Shown here: in pieces, positions 32,628 through 39,658 of the stretch | How positions within the stretch are numbered: position 1 is the first letter of the stretch | Layout of the letters: the number at the start of each line of letters is the position of its first letter | Made by a program: the position numbers and the translations under genes | Origin: Arenimonas caeni | Lineage (GTDB): Bacteria; Pseudomonadota; Gammaproteobacteria; Xanthomonadales; Xanthomonadaceae | Direction: 5' to 3' | Assembly (NCBI RefSeq): GCF_003024235.1 | Contig: NZ_KZ679096.1 | Coordinates: 1-64,000 of the forward strand | Length of the DNA stretch: 64,000 bases | The notes under the pieces: model-generated | The model's input: the letters and a program-made list of their open reading frames with translations, nothing else | Database searches by the model: none | What the model was told of the DNA's origin: nothing

Positions 32628-34985
32628 TCAGCAGTCGAACCGGAAGGGCGACCAGCCCAGGCGGCGAAGCCCGGTCACGTATTCGCGCGTATAGCCGGGG
32701 AAGATCGCCACCACCTTGCCGTCGTCCATCCGGTACCAGCTGCGGCACTGCGCCCACACCGAGCGGCCCAGGCGCTCCTGCAGGGCCGCGTTGTGCCCGC
32801 GCATCGCCTCCTCGCGCACTTCGATGGCCTTGTGGCCACCGTCCGCCACCGCGCGCATGCAGGCGATGGCGTGCTGCACCGCCGGCTCGATGTAGAGCAG
32901 CGTGGAGGTGTGGCCGGTGGCGGTGTTCGGGCCCAGCATCAGGTAGAGGTTGGGGAAACCCGCCACGTGGATGCCGTGGAAGGCCTCGGGGCCGTCGCGC
33001 CAGGCCTCGGCCAGGGTGCCGCCGCCGCGCCCGTGCACCTGCAGCGACTGCAGCAGGTGCACGGTGTCGAAACCGGTGGCGCAGACCAGCGCGTCGAGCC
33101 CGATGTCCCGGCCGTCGGCGGTGCGGATGCCGGTGGGCGTGATGCACCCGATGCCCTCGGTCACCAGCTCCGCAGCGGGCCGGCCTCCCGCGGCCTGTGC
33201 GAAAACCGGGTAATAGTCGCTCGCGTAGATGATGCGCTTGCAGCCCAGCGGGTAGTCGGGCTCGAGCTTGCCGCGCAGCGCCGGGTCGGGCAGCTGCACG
33301 CGGCGATGGCGCGCGGCCCACCAGAGCATGAAGCGGCGCATCAGCGTGCCGTCCTGGAAACCGCGGCGGCCGAGCTCGAGGAACCACACCCAGCCGTGGC
33401 GCACGGCCCAGGCATAGGGCGGAAAGCGCGCCAGCCAGCCGTCGAACCAGGAGTAGCGGCGCTCGAGCCGCGGCAGGATCCAGTTCGGCGTGCGCTGGAA
33501 CACATGCAGGCTCGCCGCCTCGCGGGCGATCGGCGGGATCAGCTGCACCGCCGTCGAGCCGGTGCCGATCACGCCCACGCGCTTGCCGGCCAGTGGTGCG
33601 GCGGCGTCCCAGCGGGCGGAGTGCAGCTTCAGGCCCCGGAAGTCGTCGATGCCCGGGATGTCGGGCCAGCGCGGCTGGCTCAGCGGGCCGGTGCTGCAGA
33701 TGAAGTGGCGCGCCACCACGGTGTCGCCGCGGTCGGTGCGCAGGTGCCACAGGCCGGTGGCTTCGTCGTAGCGCGCCTCGGTTAGCCGCGTGCCCAGGCG
33801 CAGGCGCGCCGAGACGCCGTGCCGGTCGGCCAGCGACTGCTGGTAGGCGTGGATCTCGGGCGCGCTGGCGAAGCGCTGGCGCCAGTGCGGATTGGGCGCG
33901 AAGGAAAAGCTGTAGGCCGGCGCCGGCACGTCCACCTGCGCGCCGGGGTAGCGGTTGTCCCACCAGGTACCGCCCAGGCCCTCGGACTGCTCGAGCATCA
34001 CGAAGTCGTGCAGGCCGGCCTTGCGCAGCCCGATGGCGGCGCACAGACCGGACATGCCGGCGCCGAGGATCACGGTGTGGTGGGCCTGGACGTGAGGGGC
34101 TGCGCGATCGAGCACGCGCGCGACGAACCAACCCAGGCGCGCCAGCGCCGCATCCGCCGCCGCCAGCTGGCCGGCATGCAGCTGGAACACGTGCCACAGG
34201 CCCTCGTTGAAGTCGCGCACGACCTCCACGCCTTCGGCCCGCAGCGTTTCCACCAGCGCCTCGCTCTGCGGCCGCAGCAGGTCGTCGCTGCCGAATTGCA
34301 CCAGCGTCGGCGGCAGGCCGCGCAGGTCGGCCAGCAGCGGCGAGACCTTCGGGTTGGCCAGGTTGTCGCCGGCGTAGGCGCGGTGGTTGGCGCGCGCCCA
34401 TCCGGGGCTGAGCATCGCCTCGCCCTTCGGCGGCACCAGCGCGGTCTCTTCGCGCAGGTCGCCCAGCGGCGCCAGCAGCACGAGCGCGGCGGGCGCGGGC
34501 AGCTCCTGTTTGCGAAGCTCGAGGGCCAGCGCGAGCGCCAGCCCGCCGCCGGCGGAATCGCCGGCCACCACGACCGGGCCGCGCGCGGCCAGTTCGCGGT
34601 ACACGGCCAGCGCATCGTCCAGCGCCGCGGGGAAAGGGCATTCGGGCGCCAGCCGGTAGTCCGGCACGTGCACCGGCACGCCGCACTGGCGCGCCAGCCA
34701 GGCGGCCAGCGCGCGGTGCGTGCGCGGCGAGCCGGTGGTGTAGCCGCCGCCGTGCAGGTAGAGCACGGAACCTGCGCGCACCGCCGGCGCGCGGTCGTCG
34801 CGCCAAGACTCCGCGGGGATGCCGGCGATGGACTCGTCGTGTCGGCTGATGCCGCCGGGCAACACGCCGATGCCCGAGAGCGCGTGCATCCAGCGGCGCT
34901 GGAAGGGATAGCCGAAGCGCGGCCCGAGCACGGGCTTGAGCAGCAGGCGCAGTGTGTTGCGAAGCAGGAAGGCAGGCAGGCGCAT
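32628..34985 (-). CDS. Fusion: HSL-type alpha/beta-hydrolase plus type I Baeyer-Villiger monooxygenase
   Basis: A 785-residue bifunctional protein. Residues 1-295 are a hormone-sensitive-lipase family esterase: oxyanion motif HGGG (78-81), nucleophile Ser144 in GDSAG, likely Asp234/235 and His265. Residues about 300-785 are a flavoprotein monooxygenase: FAD motif GAGMSG (308-313), the type I BVMO fingerprint FRGLKLHSARWD (449-460, FxGxxxHxxxWD) and NADPH motif GTGSTA (474-479). A BVMO inserts oxygen next to a ketone to give an ester or lactone, which the esterase could then cleave. The ATG at 34985 is chosen because the hydrolase starts MRLPAFLLRN there. A longer frame upstream is low-complexity. 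Confidence 0.92.
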   Translation of the reverse strand: MRLPAFLLRNTLRLLLKPVLGPRFGYPFQRRWMHALSGIGVLPGGISRHDESIAGIPAESWRDDRAPAVRAGSVLYLHGGGYTTGSPRTHRALAAWLARQCGVPVHVPDYRLAPECPFPAALDDALAVYRELAARGPVVVAGDSAGGGLALALALELRKQELPAPAALVLLAPLGDLREETALVPPKGEAMLSPGWARANHRAYAGDNLANPKVSPLLADLRGLPPTLVQFGSDDLLRPQSEALVETLRAEGVEVVRDFNEGLWHVFQLHAGQLAAADAALARLGWFVARVLDRAAPHVQAHHTVILGAGMSGLCAAIGLRKAGLHDFVMLEQSEGLGGTWWDNRYPGAQVDVPAPAYSFSFAPNPHWRQRFASAPEIHAYQQSLADRHGVSARLRLGTRLTEARYDEATGLWHLRTDRGDTVVARHFICSTGPLSQPRWPDIPGIDDFRGLKLHSARWDAAAPLAGKRVGVIGTGSTAVQLIPPIAREAASLHVFQRTPNWILPRLERRYSWFDGWLARFPPYAWAVRHGWVWFLELGRRGFQDGTLMRRFMLWWAARHRRVQLPDPALRGKLEPDYPLGCKRIIYASDYYPVFAQAAGGRPAAELVTEGIGCITPTGIRTADGRDIGLDALVCATGFDTVHLLQSLQVHGRGGGTLAEAWRDGPEAFHGIHVAGFPNLYLMLGPNTATGHTSTLLYIEPAVQHAIACMRAVADGGHKAIEVREEAMRGHNAALQERLGRSVWAQCRSWYRMDDGKVVAIFPGYTREYVTGLRRLGWSPFRFDC

Positions 34986-35020
34986 GGGCTGAGCATAGGC
35001 GAGAGCGATATGCTTTTGGC

Positions 35021-35542
35021 ATGCAGATGCACGCCACCTACCCACCGCCGCCGGCCATGATGGCGTCGTTCGCCGACGCCGTTTACCGCGTTTACGACCA
35101 GGGCCGCCGCATCGACCTGCGCATCGGCCAGCCCAACCCCGACATGGCTGCGCTGCTGGCACGCTTCGGCGCCAGCCACGGCGGCCTGGTCACCGGCGAA
35201 AACCCTTTCGGCCAGCAGCAGTCCGCCGAAGCCAACGCCGCCGCCAACGCCGAACTGGCCGCGGCCATCGATGCGCTCGGCCTGCCCCGCCTGCCCTCGG
35301 ACGGCGGCAGCGAGGACGGGGCCTGGAACGAACCCGGCTTCCTGGTCGTCGGCGGCGAAGGCCAGCCGGCGGACGCGCTGGCCCGGCGCTTCCGCCAGGC
35401 CGCTTGGGTGCGCATCGAGGCCGACGGCAGCGCGCACCTCGCCGGCTGCGAGTACCCGCTGGCGTCGAGCGGCCTGGAGCCGTGCTGGCCGCCGCAGGTG
35501 TTTCCCGGCCCCGCTGGCGGAACCGGGCCGCAGCCTGCGTAA
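35021..35542 (+). CDS. DUF3293 domain protein
   Basis: A 173-residue cytosolic protein. GENPFGQQQSAEANAAANAEL, a Gly-Leu-Pro segment and EPGFLVVG are the conserved marks of the DUF3293 family, which has no assigned function. ATG 35021 and ATG 35027 are both possible. The gene is divergent from the esterase/monooxygenase fusion with only 35 bases between the starts, so the promoters must overlap. Translation runs to a TAA at 35540-35542. Confidence 0.82.
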   Translation: MQMHATYPPPPAMMASFADAVYRVYDQGRRIDLRIGQPNPDMAALLARFGASHGGLVTGENPFGQQQSAEANAAANAELAAAIDALGLPRLPSDGGSEDGAWNEPGFLVVGGEGQPADALARRFRQAAWVRIEADGSAHLAGCEYPLASSGLEPCWPPQVFPGPAGGTGPQPA

Positions 35543-35571
35543 GGAGGGAATCCCGTCACGGAGGTTCCCCG

Positions 35572-36228
35572 ATGAAGCCGACCCTGCTCGCCCTCGGCCT
35601 GGCCCTTGCCCTTCCCGCCCACGCCGCCGATCGCCTTGCCGACTGGACGCACGGCGAAGCGGGCATCTACACCTACGATCGCGGCGGCCCGGTGAAAGTC
35701 GGCCAGGTGGCCGCGGACGGCACGCTGGTGTTCGAGTGGCCCTCGGCGCCGTCCACGCAACAGACCCTGGCGCGCACCTACCCCTCCTGCCTGGAGGACG
35801 GTTCGCCGATCGCCCGGCCCGGGGCCGCGGAGTTCTGGCCCACCTCGCTGTTCATCGCCACCGACGACTCCGGCGACGAGGAACTGGGCTCACTGCACCT
35901 GGCCACCGCGCCCGGGGTGGTGGCCTGGCAGGCCAGCTACGGCGAGGCGGACGCCGTCGAGGGCGCCTGGTTCCAGTACGTCCACGTGAGCCAGGCGGCG
36001 ACGGTCGAGGCACGATGCGAGATGCCGACCTACACCGGCGAAGGCGAGGATAGCTACGTGCAGGCCACGGAGTTCGCGCTGGCCTTCGAAGCGGGCTGGA
36101 ACCTGGTGCGCAACGACATCACCACGCTGCACGCCGCGCCGTCGGGCCGCAAGCACGCGGCGGGCGTTCGCACCAGCGTCCAGTCCGGACCGGACGCGGA
36201 CGCGAGCTGGCATTTCCGCGCCTACTGA
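35572..36228 (+). CDS. Secreted protein of unknown function
   Basis: A 218-residue precursor with a clean Sec signal peptide (MKPTLLALGLALALPAHAA). The mature domain appears beta-rich (YTYDRGGPVKVGQVAADGTLVFEW) and contains two Cys (PSCLEDG and EARCEMP). It is probably periplasmic. I recognise no family. ATG 35572 is preceded by GGAGGTTCCCCG, a good ribosome site. It lies 29 bases after the DUF3293 gene on the same strand. Confidence 0.75.
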   Translation: MKPTLLALGLALALPAHAADRLADWTHGEAGIYTYDRGGPVKVGQVAADGTLVFEWPSAPSTQQTLARTYPSCLEDGSPIARPGAAEFWPTSLFIATDDSGDEELGSLHLATAPGVVAWQASYGEADAVEGAWFQYVHVSQAATVEARCEMPTYTGEGEDSYVQATEFALAFEAGWNLVRNDITTLHAAPSGRKHAAGVRTSVQSGPDADASWHFRAY

Positions 36229-36237
36229 ACCAGCGCC

Positions 36238-36927
36238 TCAGACCCGGCCGGTCACCGGGATCAGCGCGCCGGTGATGGCGCCGGCCTCGTCGGAAAGCAG
36301 GAAGGCGATGGTCGCGGCCAGCTGCGCGGGCTGCACCCAGGCGCCGAAGTCCGCGTCGGGCATGTCGGCGCGGTTGGCCGGCGTGTCGATGATGCTCGGC
36401 AGCAGCGCATTGACGGTGATGCCGCGCGGCTTGAGCTCCTCGGCCAGGGCTTCGGTCAGGCGCATCACGCCGGCCTTGGAGGCGGCGTAGGCGCCCATGC
36501 CGGCGCCCGCCTTCACCGCGCCGTTGGCGCCGATGTTGATGATGCGGCCGCCATCGGGCAGGTGCGGCAGCGCCGCCTGCGTGGCCGCCACGGCGGTGCG
36601 CAGGTTCATCTGGTAAAGCTTGTCCCAGGTGTCGAGCGAACCGCCCTGCACCTTCTCCCAGGCGAAGCCGCCGGCGATGTTCACCAGGCCGTCGAGGCGG
36701 CTGTGGCGCCGGGCGATGGCGTCGAGGGCAGCAGCCGCCGAAGCGGCGTCGCCCAGGTCCACGCCGCCGTGCAGGCTGGCGGCGCCAAGCGCGGCGGGAT
36801 CGCGCGGCGCATCGGCGCGGTCGATGGCGGCGACGCTGGCGCCGCGCGCCTGCAGCACCTGCACGACGGCGGTGCCGAGCGCGCCGAAGGCGCCGGTGAT
36901 GGCGATGGTCTTGCCGACGAGGGACAT
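36238..36927 (-). CDS. Short-chain dehydrogenase/reductase
   Basis: A 229-residue classical SDR. TGAFGALG is the cofactor motif, NIAGGF the NNAG equivalent, INIGANGA with AYAASKAGV the Ser/Tyr/Lys catalytic set, and LIPVTGRV the C-terminal end. ATG 36927 is supported by CCGGAG 7 bases upstream. A longer frame to 37017 has no such site. Substrate unknown. It converges on the secreted unknown protein with a 9-base gap and is divergent from the CPBP gene. Confidence 0.9.
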   Translation of the reverse strand: MSLVGKTIAITGAFGALGTAVVQVLQARGASVAAIDRADAPRDPAALGAASLHGGVDLGDAASAAAALDAIARRHSRLDGLVNIAGGFAWEKVQGGSLDTWDKLYQMNLRTAVAATQAALPHLPDGGRIINIGANGAVKAGAGMGAYAASKAGVMRLTEALAEELKPRGITVNALLPSIIDTPANRADMPDADFGAWVQPAQLAATIAFLLSDEAGAITGALIPVTGRV

Positions 36928-37049
36928 GAATGGCTCCGGTAGTCCGAACGCCCGCATGGTACCCGAAGTGACTTTCGACACTGCGCGAAAGGCCCGCCGA
37001 CCGGGCTTGATCGACATCCCGCCCGCCCGGGACGCCAGGAGTAGCCACC

Positions 37050-37772
37050 ATGGATGCCATCATCAACGCGTTCGTCATGGGCGCCGCCGCGTGGGCGCTG
37101 TTCCTGCTGATGCGCTGGCCGTCCCCGGCCTGGGCCTGGCGCGCCGGACTGCTGTTCGCGGGCTACCTGGCGCTCGACGACCTCGCCACCGCGCTGACGC
37201 AGTGGCTGCCTGCGGCCAACCTGCTGCCGGGTGGCTGGAACTGGGAAGGAAAGATCGCCAGTCTCGGCCTCGCGCTGCTGGTCATCGCCGCATTCGACCT
37301 CGACCGCAACGCGATCGGCTGGCAAGGCGTGCAGCGCAACACGCGCTCGACCTGGGTCGCCGTGGTTCTGCTGGTTGGCCTGAGCACGTCACTGGGCTTC
37401 GTGTTCCAGCCCGGCGCGCCCGACGCCGAAACCGTCGCCTTCCAGCTTTTGATGCCGGGCCTGGTCGAGGAGCTGGTGTACCGCGGCATCGCGCCGGCGC
37501 TGCTGCTGGGTGCGGTGCTGAAGCGCGGAGTTGCGCAGGGCATCCCGTGGCGCGCTGTCGTCGTGACGGGCCTGCTGTTCGGGCTCTGGCATGGCCTGTC
37601 GGTGAAGGGCGGCTTGCCCTCCTTCGACTGGATGCCCGCGGTGCTGCCGCTGGTGGGCGGCTTCGCCTACGGCTGGCTGCGCTTCCACTCCGGCAGCCTG
37701 CTGCCGGTGGTCATCGCGCATGCAGGCGGCAACCTGGCGTTCCACCTGCACGCGCTGTTCCCGGCGGGCTGA
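37050..37772 (+). CDS. CPBP-family intramembrane metalloprotease
   Basis: A 240-residue membrane protein with about seven hydrophobic segments. It has the three CPBP/Abi motifs in order: EELVYR (EExxxR), FGLWH (FxxxH) and HAGGN (HxxxN). Members are Rce1-like proteases, and some process bacteriocin-related or signalling peptides. No peptide gene is evident nearby, so the role is open. It is a single gene, convergent with prpF, and the two stops abut inside the palindrome GGCTGATCAGCC. Confidence 0.9.
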   Translation: MDAIINAFVMGAAAWALFLLMRWPSPAWAWRAGLLFAGYLALDDLATALTQWLPAANLLPGGWNWEGKIASLGLALLVIAAFDLDRNAIGWQGVQRNTRSTWVAVVLLVGLSTSLGFVFQPGAPDAETVAFQLLMPGLVEELVYRGIAPALLLGAVLKRGVAQGIPWRAVVVTGLLFGLWHGLSVKGGLPSFDWMPAVLPLVGGFAYGWLRFHSGSLLPVVIAHAGGNLAFHLHALFPAG

Positions 37773-38954
37773 TCAGCCGGCGGGCACGCGCACCGCGCCT
37801 TCCATCAGCACGCGCGCGCTGCGGCTCATGATGGCCTTGCGCACCTGCCACTGGCCGTCCACGTTCGCGGCCTCGGCGCCCACGCGCAGGGTGCCGCTGG
37901 GGTGGCCGAAGCGAACCGCCTGGCGCTCGCCGCCGCCGGCCGCCTCGTTCACCAGCGTGCCGGGGATGGCCGCGGCGGTGCCGATGGCCACGGCGCAGGT
38001 GCCCATCATGGCGTGGTGCAGCTTGCCCATGGACAGCGCGCGCACGCACAGGTCGATGTCGCCGGCGGCGATGCGCTTGCCGCTGCTCACGACGTGGTCG
38101 GTGGGCGGCGCGACGAAGGCGATCTTGGGCGTGTGCTGGCGCTTGCTTGCCTCGGACACATCCCTGATCAGGCCCATGCGCACCGCGCCATGGGCGCGGA
38201 TGGTCTCGAAGCGCGCCAGCGCGGCCGGGTCGCCGTTGATGGCGTCCTGCAGCTCGGTGCCGGTGTAGCCGATGTCCTTCGCGCGCACGAAGATGGTCGG
38301 GATGCCGGAGTTGATCATGGTGGCCTGGAAGCTGCCCACGCCGGGCACCTCGAGGAGGTCAACGAGGTTTCCGGTGGGGAAGAGCGCGCCGCCGTCCTCG
38401 CCCTCGTCGGCCGGGTCCATGAACTCGAGCACGATCTCGGCGGCCGGGAAGGTGACGCCGTCGAGCTCGAAGTCGCCGGTCTCCTGCACCTCGCCGTTGC
38501 TGAGGGGCACGTGGCAGACGATGGTCTTGCCGATGTTGGCCTGCCAGATGCGCACCGGGAACACGCCGTCCTTCGGCAGCCGCGCCGGGTCGATGAAGCC
38601 GTTGGCGATCGCGAACGGGCCCACGGCGGTGCTGAGGTTGCCGCAGTTGCCGGACCAGTCGACGAAGGCGGTGTCGATGGAAACCTGGCCGTACAGATAA
38701 TCCACGTCGTGGCCGGGCTGCGAGCTCCTGGAGATGATCACGCACTTGCTCGTGCTCGACGTGGCGCCGCCCATGCCGTCGGTGTGCTTGCCGTACGGGT
38801 CGGGCGAGCCGATCACGCGCATCAGCAGCGCATCGCGCGCCGGGCCGGGCACGCGTGCGGCCTCGGGCAGGTCTTCGAGGCGGAAGAACACGCCTTTTGA
38901 GGTGCCGCCGCGCATGTAGATGGCGGGGATGCGGAGCTGCGGGGCATGCGACAT
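37773..38954 (-). CDS. prpF: 2-Methylaconitate cis-trans isomerase
   Basis: A 393-residue protein of the PrpF family (DapF-like fold). The start RIPAIYMRGGTSKGVFF, then DGMGGATSSTSKC, and SGNCGNLSTAVGPFAI are family signatures. Lys and Cys of these segments line the active site. PrpF isomerises 2-methyl-trans-aconitate, the product of AcnD, so that the 2-methylcitrate cycle (propionate oxidation) can proceed. It is transcribed in the same direction as acnD, but a YhhN gene is inserted between them. No prpB or prpC is in the window. Confidence 0.95.
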   Translation of the reverse strand: MSHAPQLRIPAIYMRGGTSKGVFFRLEDLPEAARVPGPARDALLMRVIGSPDPYGKHTDGMGGATSSTSKCVIISRSSQPGHDVDYLYGQVSIDTAFVDWSGNCGNLSTAVGPFAIANGFIDPARLPKDGVFPVRIWQANIGKTIVCHVPLSNGEVQETGDFELDGVTFPAAEIVLEFMDPADEGEDGGALFPTGNLVDLLEVPGVGSFQATMINSGIPTIFVRAKDIGYTGTELQDAINGDPAALARFETIRAHGAVRMGLIRDVSEASKRQHTPKIAFVAPPTDHVVSSGKRIAAGDIDLCVRALSMGKLHHAMMGTCAVAIGTAAAIPGTLVNEAAGGGERQAVRFGHPSGTLRVGAEAANVDGQWQVRKAIMSRSARVLMEGAVRVPAG

Positions 38955-38973
38955 GGAAGAAGACTCCGGGAAA

Positions 38974-39630
38974 TCAGGGGGTCGGGGACGCCTGCGCGCG
39001 ATGGCGCAGCAGGCCGAGGGCGATCAGGGTCTGGCCGGTGAAGTAGATGCTGACGATCACCAGCACCGCGTTCGGGAACGGCGCGGCGAACTTGTTCACG
39101 CCGATCAGCGAATCGGCGAGCAGGAACAGCATGGCGCCCAGCCACAGCAGGCGCGGCGCGGCTTCCACCCGGCAGGCCATCACAACCATGCCGAGCAGGC
39201 AGGCGATGTAGACCGACACGTGCACCTGCAGCGCGCCGGCCTTGGGTATCAGCCAGAAGGCCAGCAAGACGCTGTAGACGATCGCGGGCGTCGCCCGCAG
39301 CCAGCGCCAGGGCGAGCCCGCCGCGAGCTTCGCGAACGCGACCAGGAAGGCGATCTGGTTCACCAGGAACGACGCCAGTGCCTGCCGGAACATGCCGTCG
39401 CGCTGCCCGTAGTCGAGGAAGAAATCGCCGGAGGCCGCGGCGACGTAGCCCAGCGCCAGCCAGCGGCCCGCCGCGCCCGGGAAGACCTGCCACATCAGCA
39501 CCGCGAAGATCAGCATCGGCAGCGGCTTGAGCACCCAGCTGCCGGGATACGGCAGCCACGGAATCAGCGCGATGTAGACCAGGCCAAGGCCGATGGCGAG
39601 GGCCATCATCCTGCGTTGCACCGGCGTCAT
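38974..39630 (-). CDS. YhhN-family lysoplasmalogenase-like membrane protein
   Basis: A 218-residue protein with about eight transmembrane helices and the YhhN features: KPLPMLIFAVLMW near the start, the conserved acidic SGDFFLDYG, and LADSLIGVNKF. Human TMEM86B of this family cleaves the vinyl ether of lysoplasmenyl lipids. Bacterial function is less clear. It lies between acnD (28-base gap) and prpF (19-base gap) on the same strand, so it probably shares their mRNA. No functional link to propionate metabolism is known to me. Confidence 0.88.
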   Translation of the reverse strand: MTPVQRRMMALAIGLGLVYIALIPWLPYPGSWVLKPLPMLIFAVLMWQVFPGAAGRWLALGYVAAASGDFFLDYGQRDGMFRQALASFLVNQIAFLVAFAKLAAGSPWRWLRATPAIVYSVLLAFWLIPKAGALQVHVSVYIACLLGMVVMACRVEAAPRLLWLGAMLFLLADSLIGVNKFAAPFPNAVLVIVSIYFTGQTLIALGLLRHRAQASPTP

Positions 39631-39658
39631 CGCGCGTCCTCCTTCCGGAAACAGGGCC

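Noticed and set aside
37767-37778. GGCTGATCAGCC palindrome as regulatory site
   Set aside because: It consists of the two overlapping convergent stop codons of the CPBP and prpF genes and their flanks. Symmetry is probably accidental.
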